Source: Histomonas meleagridis (lineage: Eukaryota > Parabasalia > Tritrichomonadida > Dientamoebidae). Taken from it: a DNA stretch of 64,000 bases. Every line of letters begins with the position of its first letter. Positions within the stretch are counted from its first letter, which is position 1. Below, piece after piece: positions 31,000 through 39,601 of the stretch. Location: contig WSYJ01000157.1 of NCBI GenBank assembly GCA_020186115.1, positions 930,001-994,000 on the forward strand, given 5' to 3'. Both the position numbers and the translations under genes were made by a program. The notes below the pieces were generated by a model, which ran no database searches, was not told the DNA's origin, and worked only from the letters and a program-made list of their open reading frames with translations.

Positions 31000-32301
31000 A
31001 TGTTCTTTTTTATTTTCTTTTCCAGGTGCTTCCAGAAACTACGTTATGGAATTATGATTGACGCCGGAAGTTCTGGAACAAGGGCTCATATTTATCAATG
31101 GGATTCTTCAGATGAATTTCCCAACGTACAGCCAGTTTCAGAAGGTGGGAAACCATGCTTTATCAAAATTAAAATTCCTATTGCAAAATCTGCAAAAAAT
31201 ATGACCCTTATTCCAGTAATTTTTAATCAAATCATTTCTTTTTGTATAAAACATATCCCACCAGCATACTTACCAAAAACAAGAATTTTTGTTTATGCCA
31301 CTGCAGGTATGCGTCTTCTAACAGATTTAGAACAAGAAATGGTTATTGGCACAACATATAGATATTTAATCAAAAGCTCCCCTTTCAAAGTGAAGCCAAA
31401 CTATATTCGCATTATCAGCGGTATAGAGGAAGGCATATATGGATGGCTGTCAGTCAATCATCTTCTTGGAAATTTCGTTCATAAGAACCCAACTGTTGGT
31501 GCCCTTGATATGGGAGGTGCATCATTCCAAGTTGCTCTTGAGGTCTCAGATCAACAATCTCCAGTTCATACAGTCACGATTGGTGATAAGCGCATAAATA
31601 TATATGCACATTCTTATCTTGGCTATGGTGCTAACGAAGCATTAAAGTCCATCACACGTTCATTGTATGCTGTTTTTGGTTCATCAGGGAAACCTTTTGA
31701 GCATCCATGTTATAACAATGGATACAATGGAAGTTATCATGGAATCTCATTTGTTGGCACCGGTGACTTTGGTAAGTGTTCTACTTTCATTCAAGAGATA
31801 CTTCTTCAAGCTTCACCCTTTAGCTCTGTTGAAATTCCCAGCCTCGAGAAAACGAATTCGTTTGTCGCAATGGCTTCTTTTTATTACATAAATTCGTTCT
31901 TCAACTTAACAGCTGCATCATCACTTGACGAACTGAAAGATAAGTCGCAAGAATTCTGTAAGAAGAATTGGAATGACCTTTCCAAGACATATGGCAATGA
32001 TGAATATGTATTAACATATTGCTTTGCTTCGGTGTACCAATGGAATATGCTCGCCGAAGGTTTGGGGTTCCAAGAAAGAAAAACAAAGGTTGCGAAACAT
32101 GATGATATAAATGGAGTCGACCTTTCCTGGACAATAGGAGCAATGCTGAGCCAGGCTGGTGAAATAGAAATTGACGAAAAGCCTGCGCTGATGTTCCCGG
32201 TTCTTATTTTGGCAAATGTGATTTCGTTTTTGGTTTTGTTGCCTGTCTTCATTATCCATGAAAGAAAGAGAATGACGCCGAGTCGATTCGCTGTAATGTG
32301 A
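31000..32301 (+). CDS. GDA1/CD39-family apyrase (E-NTPDase)
   Basis: The 433-residue protein has the apyrase conserved regions in order: MIDAGSSGTRAHIYQW (ACR1), VYATAGMRLL (ACR2), SGIEEGIYGWLSVNHLLG (ACR3), VGALDMGGASFQVALE (ACR4) and DLSWTIGAMLSQ (ACR5). It hydrolyses nucleoside tri- and/or diphosphates. The C-terminus has one membrane helix (FPVLILANVISFLVLLPVFI) followed by a short basic tail. The N-terminus has a short Phe-rich hydrophobic stretch that could be a weak signal anchor, placing the domain in the secretory lumen or outside the cell. The preserved ACR residues predict an active enzyme. A role in purine salvage or in degrading host ATP is inference. Confidence 0.93.
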   Translation: MFFFIFFSRCFQKLRYGIMIDAGSSGTRAHIYQWDSSDEFPNVQPVSEGGKPCFIKIKIPIAKSAKNMTLIPVIFNQIISFCIKHIPPAYLPKTRIFVYATAGMRLLTDLEQEMVIGTTYRYLIKSSPFKVKPNYIRIISGIEEGIYGWLSVNHLLGNFVHKNPTVGALDMGGASFQVALEVSDQQSPVHTVTIGDKRINIYAHSYLGYGANEALKSITRSLYAVFGSSGKPFEHPCYNNGYNGSYHGISFVGTGDFGKCSTFIQEILLQASPFSSVEIPSLEKTNSFVAMASFYYINSFFNLTAASSLDELKDKSQEFCKKNWNDLSKTYGNDEYVLTYCFASVYQWNMLAEGLGFQERKTKVAKHDDINGVDLSWTIGAMLSQAGEIEIDEKPALMFPVLILANVISFLVLLPVFIIHERKRMTPSRFAVM

Positions 32302-32735
32302 TTGATATCAATATTTTCATAATAAAACTATTATTATAATATGCAAATGTTGTTGATAAAATATGAAATGTAAATTTTTGTCTTGAAAAATTTTTCATTT
32401 TCACATTGATCTTGTGAAATTTTCTTTATGATTCTCAACTTTTGTCATAAATCAAATGTTATAAAACGTTCTTTTATTTGTTTACTATATGCATGCTTAC
32501 AAAGTATTAAGTCAAAAATATCCATCGGTTTTTATTTTTTAGAAAGAGATTAGCTACACATTTATACAAAAGTGGCACAATAAAAACGACACTTTTTACA
32601 GCCACTCCTCGGTTCAAAAAGTCGGTAAAAATTGAATAAATTACATAATTTTCAAGTTTTTCAACATGCCACATGAGGTTTTTGTTAGCGTTATTTGAGA
32701 TTTGAATAATTTCAAAAGTCTTTTTTGAAGTTTAC
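32302..32735. other. Convergent intergenic, no gene
   Basis: The 3' ends of the apyrase and ROK kinase genes face each other here. TAATAAA-type words follow the apyrase stop. Nothing else is recognised. Confidence 0.5.
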
Positions 32736-33716
32736 TTATTGATTCAATGCAATTGCTGCAGCTCCGACAAGCCCAGCATCTTTCAAGTGCTTCGGTAAGC
32801 AAATTACCGGAGCAACGATATAGCCGTTGAGTATTTGTTTGCAATATTCATTTGCCTTTTCTATTATGAATTCTCTTCCATCACCTGTGACAATTCCACC
32901 ACCGACAACGAAATGATCAAGAGAATAGCATAAAGCTGCAATAGATGCAGCTTCTCCGATATAGAATGCTAAAGTATCCCAGACTGGATTGTCATTGGAA
33001 ATTGTTGGAAGTTGTGAGTGATCAATACCAAGACGTTGAGCAAGGGCATTGCTTGAAATAATGCCTTCTAGACAGTCGCCATGGAATGGACAGAGGCCTT
33101 TGTATGTATCACCTTCTTTCTTTTGTAATTTGATATGACCAAATTCTGGATGCATAATTCCGTGATAAGTTTTGCCATCGCTATAAACACCTAATCCAAC
33201 ACCTGTGCCAATGGTTAAATAAGAAACAGCTTGAACAGATGAATCAATTTCATGAAGTGCCAAATATTCAGAATAAGCTGGAGCATTAACATCTGTCTCA
33301 AAGTAAATTGGTATACCTGGGAAGTACTTTTGAAGCTCAGAAACGATTGGAAAGTTGCGCCAATTTGGTTTGGGTGTATTTGAAATGCAGCCTTTTTGAA
33401 CATCTATTGGACCAAAGGAGGCAATTCCAATGGACTGAAATTCCATATTACTTGATTTAAGTGTGTCAGCAATTTCTTTGACAGCTTCATGTGGATCTCG
33501 AGGAGCAGCAGTATTTATTCCTTTTACTTTCCACAAGAATGTACCAACTGTTTCTGCGATGGCAACAGCAGCACTTGTACCACCAAGTTCAAGGCAAGCG
33601 ACTCTCTTTGGATTCAAAACAAAAAAATCCCAAAAACTTTTCAAATCATTTGAAAGAGAGACGATACAATCACACAGAAAAATTCTTTGAAACTGCCATT
33701 TGTTCAGCGGCTTCAC
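32736..33716 (-). CDS. ROK-family sugar kinase (fructokinase/glucokinase type)
   Basis: About 310 residues of clear ROK kinase: CLELGGTSAAVAIAE phosphate loop, IGIASFGPIDVQKG, TPKPNWRNFPI, FETDVNAPAYSEYLAL, YLTIGTGVGLGV, HPEFGHIKL and the zinc-type CPFHGDCLEG, ending in a FVVGGGIV nucleotide motif. The HPE and the Cys/His cluster are those of bacterial-type ROK fructokinases, so the substrate is probably fructose or glucose, with ATP as donor. The family is mainly bacterial, which suggests ancient lateral transfer. The start is unclear: the frame opens with GTG at 33716 and has no ATG before the catalytic core. An ATG at 33699 lies in another frame and reads MAVSKNFSV before a stop, so a small indel or intron near 33640-33680 is possible. 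Probably cytosolic, feeding glycolysis. Confidence 0.88.
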   Translation of the reverse strand: MKPLNKWQFQRIFLCDCIVSLSNDLKSFWDFFVLNPKRVACLELGGTSAAVAIAETVGTFLWKVKGINTAAPRDPHEAVKEIADTLKSSNMEFQSIGIASFGPIDVQKGCISNTPKPNWRNFPIVSELQKYFPGIPIYFETDVNAPAYSEYLALHEIDSSVQAVSYLTIGTGVGLGVYSDGKTYHGIMHPEFGHIKLQKKEGDTYKGLCPFHGDCLEGIISSNALAQRLGIDHSQLPTISNDNPVWDTLAFYIGEAASIAALCYSLDHFVVGGGIVTGDGREFIIEKANEYCKQILNGYIVAPVICLPKHLKDAGLVGAAAIALNQ

Positions 33717-34242
33717 TCAAAAAAGTTTAACACACTCAAATTTTTGAAATTATGTGAAGTGAAGTGGTGACTTGTTTAACGTCTTTATAAAGTGTTCTTT
33801 TCCTTTTGTTGAAATAGGTAATTAAGTTGTTTATTACAAAAGAATTTGTTAAATATTTTCAATGCAATTTAATTCAAGGAAGTAGAAAATTTGTAAAAAA
33901 ATTTGTAATGCAATCTTTGTTTTCAACATAATTTTCTTTATAAATTATCGTACACCACTTGAAACACATTCGATTGTACTAATTGCTTATGAGAAATAAA
34001 AGGAAAAAATGGAATTTGTACAGCTGTATGAAATGTGATTATATATTCCGATGGGAATTGGATGGGTCTGTAGGAAGATACGTAAATGATCTGAAATTGA
34101 TTCCAAGTCGGTTGGAAATAGATGAAATATAAATTTCTTTTTTATCTTGAATTTAATTCATTTTTTTCATGGGGTAATTGCGGTTAAACTTCGATGATTT
34201 AAAAATTAATACTATATTTAATATTCGAAAAAAATATTCGAA
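33717..34242. other. Intergenic between ROK kinase and tRNA
   Basis: No coding frame is visible. A GACGTTAAAC-type word lies upstream of the ROK kinase near 33773-33784. Confidence 0.5.
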
Positions 34243-34314
34243 GGGAGTATAGCTCAGTGGGAGAGCGCCACTTTAGCATAGTGGAGGCCTGGGGTTCAAT
34301 CCCCCATACTTCCA
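34243..34314 (+). tRNA. tRNA-Ala (anticodon AGC)
   Basis: The 72 nt fold into a full cloverleaf. The 7-bp acceptor stem is GGGAGTA with TACTTCC and one G-U; the discriminator is A. The D stem is GCTC/GAGC with loop AGTGGGA, the anticodon stem CCACT/AGTGG with loop TTAGCAT, and the T stem TGGGG/CCCCA with loop TTCAATC. The anticodon AGC is at 34275-34277. Internal pol III boxes are in place (A box from about 34250, B box GGTTCAATCCC from about 34293). A T-run right after the gene serves as the terminator. No intron is present, and CCA is not encoded in full. Confidence 0.98.
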
Positions 34315-34330
34315 TTTTTTGTTTTTTTCT
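34315..34330 (+). terminator. RNA polymerase III T-run terminator
   Basis: TTTTTT followed by a second T7 run directly after the tRNA-Ala acceptor end is the usual pol III stop. Confidence 0.8.
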
Positions 34331-34553
34331 TAGGGTGAATTTAGTCAACTGAGAAAGAATCCAAGTTTTGTTTAAATTTTTTGAGGAATTAACACCAATC
34401 TTTGTTCTTAAGAAAGAGAACATACTTGAAAAGCATTATGTTATTTAACAAAAATTTTTTCACTTCAATTTTAACTTTGAATAAGATTTCAAATGCTGCA
34501 ATATGGAATGTCATTTTTTTTCAGAACTTTTAAAAATGTCATTTTGCAAGTGA

Positions 34554-35435
34554 ATGACTTCAAAAGCGACTTTCACCTTTGACAAATTATCACGTACATA
34601 TTTCTTTAACGACAAAATCACCTGCACATGTAGTATAGAAACCACAGAACCAATTCGAGCGAAAGAAATTTCGTTCAATATTTTTGGTGTAAGAACAATA
34701 AATCCCAAAGGTCATGGGCTTTCCGGATATGACAGTCAAATTCCTCACACTCCAGAAAACACCATTTACCATTCACCAATACAACATAAATTTCCAAATG
34801 TTATTGAAAATGGATATAATTTTTCTTTTGAATTTACAGTACCCAAAGGAAGCAAACTTACTGAAAGTGTTCGTGGGAAATATGTCAGTGTTGATTATTT
34901 TGTTGAGTTATCAATCAAACGTGGTGTTTTTTCATCTGACTTTACAAGTTCACGTACCTTTTTCTTAATTTTCCCACCAGCGCCACTCCCTAAAGGTGAA
35001 CCCGTTGATGTCACCATGGACGAAAAAGACATCATCAAAGGGAAAGCCGTTAAGTTCCATGCAAAAGTGCACCTCAAAACGAACGTTATCTCGTTTACAA
35101 AACCGCCGCGCGGTTATGTGATAATCACTGGCTCCGAAAGCCCGATTCTGTATTGCTTTACTTCGTATTACAGAACTGAGACCGTCAAAACAGATAAGTC
35201 GAACCCAATAATAGGACATACAGAAGTAGGACTAATTCAAATCGCAGAATCTAATCCACCATTTGGAATTAAATTGCCAATAAGTATGGAATGGATAAGG
35301 TTTTCAATCGTACCCCAAATAGATACAAGTTTGTTTGGTTTTAAGGTTGACTTGAAAGTAACAATTTATTTTGAAGGTGGATCAAAGGCTTCAAAAGTGA
35401 TTCCACTCACTTTATGCCGCGATTTAGGATATTAA
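34554..35435 (+). CDS. VPS26C: VPS26C/DSCR3-like arrestin-fold protein
   Basis: The 293-residue protein has two arrestin-like beta domains. The N-terminal half contains SRTYFFNDKITCTCSIETTE and ESVRGKYVSVDYFVELSIKR, comparable to the YETYHGVFVNIQY region of VPS26 proteins. The C-terminal half contains LIQIAESNPPFGIKLPISM and EWIRFSIVPQIDT, then FGFKVDLKVTIYFEGG and a terminal PLTLCR, which fit VPS26C (DSCR3) better than VPS26A/B. VPS26C is a subunit of the Retriever/Commander assembly that returns membrane cargo from endosomes. Plain VPS26 of retromer is the alternative. It lies 240 bp after the tRNA on the same strand, and a 23-A run follows 100 bp after the stop. Confidence 0.65.
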   Translation: MTSKATFTFDKLSRTYFFNDKITCTCSIETTEPIRAKEISFNIFGVRTINPKGHGLSGYDSQIPHTPENTIYHSPIQHKFPNVIENGYNFSFEFTVPKGSKLTESVRGKYVSVDYFVELSIKRGVFSSDFTSSRTFFLIFPPAPLPKGEPVDVTMDEKDIIKGKAVKFHAKVHLKTNVISFTKPPRGYVIITGSESPILYCFTSYYRTETVKTDKSNPIIGHTEVGLIQIAESNPPFGIKLPISMEWIRFSIVPQIDTSLFGFKVDLKVTIYFEGGSKASKVIPLTLCRDLGY

Positions 35436-35535
35436 CAAATAAAAAATAGCTTTGGTTTAACATTTTGACTTTTAATTTTGCATTATAAAAAAAAACAATT
35501 TTGTTTTACAAATATTCTTATCGAAAGAACTCTTC

Positions 35536-35558
35536 AAAAAAAAAAAAAAAAAAAAAAA
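35536..35558 (+). repeat. 23-nt poly(A) run
   Basis: An uninterrupted run of 23 A follows the VPS26C-like stop by about 100 bp. It is the longest homopolymer I noticed in the window. Confidence 0.9.
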
Positions 35559-35627
35559 TTCCACCATCTGAATTATTCATTTCTGAATGATTACACCTTT
35601 TTTTTATGTGTAGGTCTTTCATAATAT

Positions 35628-36185
35628 TTGGTTAATTTCGATACACAATATTGTGTATTAATTGGCGATTCAGTTATTAAAACTATTGATGGCTATGTTA
35701 AAGTATCAAAAGATATAAAGTTATATGTTAATGAGAACTTAGATATCTCAACAGGATGGTTAACTCCTTATTTAACTCAGAATAAAATGAACCAATTCTA
35801 TTACAACAAGAGAAGGAATGTTTCATTAAAGTAAGCACGACATTCATTGCTGAAGGCGATAAAATTGTAACAAATGACTTAAAATATGGTGATAAACTTA
35901 AGTTACAATTTGTTCTCAAAGGTAAAGAGAATGATAAAGTACTCACATCAACATATGCATATCCAGAAGGCAATATTATTTGAATACAATGCTAAGACAC
36001 AACCCTCTGGTGCTATTCCATCAGGTGAAAAAACTATTGATATAATGATAAATAAAGGTAAAGAACTTGTTCCAGTGAATACTGAATCTGGTTTATACCA
36101 ATCGAAAGTTAAAATCATTGGTAGCATTGATACCAAGTCTAAAGTAATCAAATCCACAAAATATTTAATCATTTTATGCAACAAT
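35628..36185 (+). pseudogene. Broken gene remnant, unknown family
   Basis: Protein-like segments appear in successive frames: IKTIDGYVKVSKDIKLYVNE, then KVSTTFIAEGDKIVTNDLKY, KLKLQFVLKGKENDKVLTST, then PSGEKTIDIMINKGKELVPV and YQSKVKIIGSIDTKSKVI. Alternating beta-type residues suggest a beta-sandwich repeat protein, perhaps secreted or surface-bound. There is no ATG at the front and at least two frameshifts. I do not recognise the family. Confidence 0.45.
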
Positions 36186-36453
36186 AAGAAGTTGCCAAGC
36201 GGAGCATTGAAGGCGACCTAGTGGATGTAGTACCGCTTACGCAAAAGAAGAAGGGAAGCAGATTGAGTAATCACATTGAAGGACTTAATGGCGCATGAAG
36301 AATAGAATTGATAAGAATCGGAGAGGATAACAACGAGAAACCAAGCTACACACAGAGAGTTGTCATCGAAAAGTCAATAAGCAAATTGGTGAAGAAGTTA
36401 CCCATCGAAGGAATCGCATGGAGCATTATACTCATAAAGCACATCAAAGCGTA
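36186..36453 (+). pseudogene. GC-shifted coding fragment, unknown
   Basis: A stretch with visibly higher GC and purine content than its surroundings reads as protein in one frame: KRSIEGDLVDVVPLTQKKKG, a TGA, then RIELIRIGEDNNEKPSYTQR and KLPIEGIAWSIILIKHIKA before a stop near 36453. The junction with the AT-rich remnant before it is sharp, near 36185. It looks like a captured piece of another gene or mobile element. I cannot name it. Confidence 0.4.
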
Positions 36454-36646
36454 AACACGAAATATTTTTTTAATGAGTGAGAAATGTCATAATGTTCTCA
36501 ACGAGAATGTTTTATTTGCACGATCAATGATTTTACTTCAAGTTTTGACAAACACTTCATTTTTTGAATACAATTCCGATTATTTCCCATTCATTTTATT
36601 CTATCGTTGCAATTTAATTTAAAAAAAAAAAAATTAATATTTTTAT

Positions 36647-38644
36647 TTATTGTTCTAGTTCATTCAGTTTTTCATTTAATTTATTTAAAGCACTAGGAAT
36701 TTGATTCAAATAAAATGGAACATCAAATTCAATAGTGCTAAATTTATTTATAACGTCAATTGTATGTGAAATTTTATTATTTTTGTTATTATTATTTTTT
36801 CTTTGTGTATTTTTTTGTGATTTGTTTTTCTTCTTATTTAAAGCCGCAATTAAATCCGCATCTTTTTTATTTTTTATTTTTATATTTTCATGATTTGTTT
36901 TTAGTTTCTTTTCATTTTCTTTTTGTTTATCTAAAATTTCATTTAGATATAAAATTAATGCCTTTACGATAGTAATTTTATTTTTCTTTTCTTCGAATTT
37001 TTCCAAATATTCCTTTATTTCAAAAGCTTCACATTCTTCACAAAAATGGATATAATCGATTCTATAATTTTCATCTATTTTTTTAGAATATATATCAACA
37101 TATTCAGCAATTCCATTATCACTACCAAAAAAACCATCGCCTGTATCCCTGAATTGTTTATATTTTCCTGTGCCAACTAATAATTTTACAATTTCCATGT
37201 TATGATTTTCTATTGCCAATGCTAAACAAGTTCGTTCCGTGAATGTATTTGATTTTTTTGAATGATATCCAAAAAATAAATTAATATTTGGTTGATCAAT
37301 AAGATATTTTACGAGTTCTATGTTATCACATTGAATGACATAACCTAAAAAAGTATAACGTTCTTTAAAAGAATATTCATTATTTGTAAAACGAAAAGAA
37401 AAATTATTTAAAAATTCGAATATTTCAATGTTTTGAATAAAGAATTGAAGAATTTTCTCATCTTGAAATTCATTAATGAAATATTTAATTGTGTAACTGA
37501 AAAAATTCTGTTGGAATTCATTAATTGTCTCAGTACAAAACAGAATTAGTTCGGGTAAGAAAAGAACTTTCGATAAAGTACAAAGGCTTTCATATAATAA
37601 ATTGTTCATTTTCATTCCCTCTTCTTTTAAGAATGAGAAAATTTCAAAGTTATTATAATAAATACATTTTTTTCCCAATTTTCCTAAATCGTTAATTTCT
37701 TCTAATTTATTTTCATAAAGATAACGAAAGATATCATTTCGATGGAATTGGATTGCTGTGTCATATGAATCTTCAAATGATGAATGATTTTGTTCACATA
37801 TATGAATGATTTCAAGATTTCCGCCTGCAATTGCATATTTACTTGAAGATATGTATGCACCATTCATAAGTAAATATTTAAAACATTTAACAGAAGAAAA
37901 AAATGCTGCATAATCAATTAATGTAACTTCATCATTATTAATAAAAGAATACCTTTCATAAAGTGATGGTTCTATTGTTTGATTAAAATCGAAATTATTT
38001 TTTGATGATATTTCTTGAAGTTTTTCTATATCATCATTTCGAATTATTTGCGCAAATTCATTTGGATTAACTCCTTCATGAACAAGTTCTTTATGGAGTT
38101 TGAAGTTGTCTTTGATCAAATTTTCTTTGTTGGAAACAAATTGATTGATAAATGGAGAGCATTCTAATTGTTGTACAATATATCCCCAACCATCATAATA
38201 AGCACTACCATAACCCCTAAAATTATAACGGGGCGTATGTTTTAATTTCACGATGGCTTCTTCTGGTTCAGTATGTGCTAATAATAATGTTGGATTTGAT
38301 TTAATTGTTCTTGGATCAACTAAACCATTATCAATAAGAGCTTCAATAAGAAAAGATGCTTCATAAGTTTTAAGGTTTTGCAATAAAAGAGAAAATAATT
38401 TGATGATTGATTTTCCTTTAAAAAATCCTTTTTCCATCTTTTCAAGTTTCTCTAGAAATAGCATATACACTATTGCTCTTTTAGATTGAGAAACATATGA
38501 AGTATATAGAACTCTACAGACATACAAATTAAATGCTGTAGGATTTTTTCTATCAAATAAACTCATTACTTCCTTAGCTGCTGGTTCAATAGTATCTTCT
38601 TCTAATTCATCATAAACAATTGCTTCAATTCTCTGAGCCAACAT
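36647..38644 (-). CDS. DUF3447-type protein with Lys/Asn-rich tail
   Basis: From the ATG at 38644 the protein has about 665 residues; the frame continues upstream with another ATG at 38773. The core is that of the other DUF3447 genes here: LIKDNFKLHKELVHEGVNPN, AQIIRNDDIEKLQEISSKNN, SLYERYSFINNDEVTLIDYA, then YAIAGGNLEIIHICEQNHSS. Two weak ankyrin-like repeats follow (TFLGYVIQCDNIELVKYLID and TCLALAIENHNMEIVKLL), then a charged, low-complexity Lys/Asn stretch (about the last 140 residues) ending in a short coiled coil. This copy has no spacers: it is one uninterrupted frame. Function unknown; probably an intracellular binding protein. An AAACGTTTATTTG word lies upstream near 38680, shared with the locus at 28287. 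Confidence 0.8.
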   Translation of the reverse strand: MLAQRIEAIVYDELEEDTIEPAAKEVMSLFDRKNPTAFNLYVCRVLYTSYVSQSKRAIVYMLFLEKLEKMEKGFFKGKSIIKLFSLLLQNLKTYEASFLIEALIDNGLVDPRTIKSNPTLLLAHTEPEEAIVKLKHTPRYNFRGYGSAYYDGWGYIVQQLECSPFINQFVSNKENLIKDNFKLHKELVHEGVNPNEFAQIIRNDDIEKLQEISSKNNFDFNQTIEPSLYERYSFINNDEVTLIDYAAFFSSVKCFKYLLMNGAYISSSKYAIAGGNLEIIHICEQNHSSFEDSYDTAIQFHRNDIFRYLYENKLEEINDLGKLGKKCIYYNNFEIFSFLKEEGMKMNNLLYESLCTLSKVLFLPELILFCTETINEFQQNFFSYTIKYFINEFQDEKILQFFIQNIEIFEFLNNFSFRFTNNEYSFKERYTFLGYVIQCDNIELVKYLIDQPNINLFFGYHSKKSNTFTERTCLALAIENHNMEIVKLLVGTGKYKQFRDTGDGFFGSDNGIAEYVDIYSKKIDENYRIDYIHFCEECEAFEIKEYLEKFEEKKNKITIVKALILYLNEILDKQKENEKKLKTNHENIKIKNKKDADLIAALNKKKNKSQKNTQRKNNNNKNNKISHTIDVINKFSTIEFDVPFYLNQIPSALNKLNEKLNELEQ

Positions 38645-38988
38645 ACTAGAAATGAACTGAACAAAAATTTTAGCCAGAAAACGTTTATTTGAAAGAAATT
38701 TCAGAAACTTTTTGATATTAAATTTTGGCAAAATTTGAATGATATTGTGTGTGGGGGAGGGGTGTTGAATCATAAAAATTTGAAAATTCGAATTTTCGAA
38801 AGTGGAAATAACCAAGTGTACCAGACATTAAGTTATAACATAATTATGTTATAAATGATGAGGTATAAATGATAAATAATTTGCAAATTAATTAATTTCA
38901 TATTGCTTTATGAAAAAAAATATATTCATTTTCTTTTTTGATGAAATATTTTAAATTAAAATAAAAGTAGTTTACTAAATAATTTTTT

Positions 38989-39440
38989 TTAATATATCAA
39001 ACACTCACTTTGTGCTAGTAACAAATAATTTTCAATTTGACTCTGATGATTTGTTGATACAATCATACAAGCAGTTTGAAGGAGCGCTCTGGGTTGGTGA
39101 GGAAGATGGTCTGCTTGAAGAAGTTGATGTCCTTTGTCTTGCAGAGGGAGGCAGTGATGACGGGGTACACGTTGACGGTGACGTTGGGAGTCTCCCATCG
39201 ACTGGTGGACGACGACCTGCTGAATGCCGGGCTTGTTGCTGGACGCGAAGGCCTTCTTTGAATAAAATTTCAAATTATTTGAATAAATATTATATGAAAC
39301 AAATAAATTTTTAACATTCATCCCTTTTTGTTCAAGAAGCAATTTAACAATTTCTGGAAAACCTTTTTGAGATGCAATCATATATACTGTATTAAACAGT
39401 TTAAATAGTTTCCGAAATAAAATCAATTTCAACATAATTA
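38989..39440 (-). pseudogene. Orphan ankyrin modules with a captured fragment
   Basis: A spacer-like end (GGAAACTATTTAAACTGTTT) is followed by an ankyrin module (VYMIASQKGFPEIVKLLLEQ), a spacer beginning TTATTTGTTTC, a foreign GC-rich insert (39079-39260), and a weaker module (TACMIVSTNHQSQIENYLLL). No DUF3447 N-terminus is attached. It reads as the relic of a larger ankyrin locus. Confidence 0.6.
39079..39260 (-). other. GC-rich coding fragment captured in an ankyrin spacer
   Basis: About 180 bp with far higher GC than anything nearby. On the minus strand it reads with C-ending codons (AAC, GTC, ATC, TTC) in two frames joined by a shift: KKAFASSNKPGIQQVVVHQS, then ETPNVTVNVYPVITASLC and DINFFKQTIFLTNPERS. 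This is the codon style of highly expressed trichomonad genes. The donor gene is not recognised. Confidence 0.6.
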
Positions 39441-39601
39441 TATTTTATAGTACCAATTGCTCAAACTTATAAAGAATCATTTTGAACGAATTGTTATCAG
39501 ACAGAAATCAATTCTAAAATTAAAACTCATCAAAAAAATTTAATCGCATCAAATTTCCATGTTTGAAAAATTTACAAAAAATTGCTCTCTTTCATTGTTT
39601 A

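Noticed and set aside
31884-32252. Long open frames on the minus strand inside the apyrase gene.
   Set aside because: They are shadows of a well-supported gene in the other strand. The same applies to many antisense frames in the LIM, kinase, VPS9 and RRM-discoidin genes.
35628-36221. Considered as part of the VPS26C-like gene through a frameshift.
   Set aside because: The VPS26C-like protein ends at its natural length with the family-typical PLTLCR end; the later segments have a different composition and follow a 23-A run.
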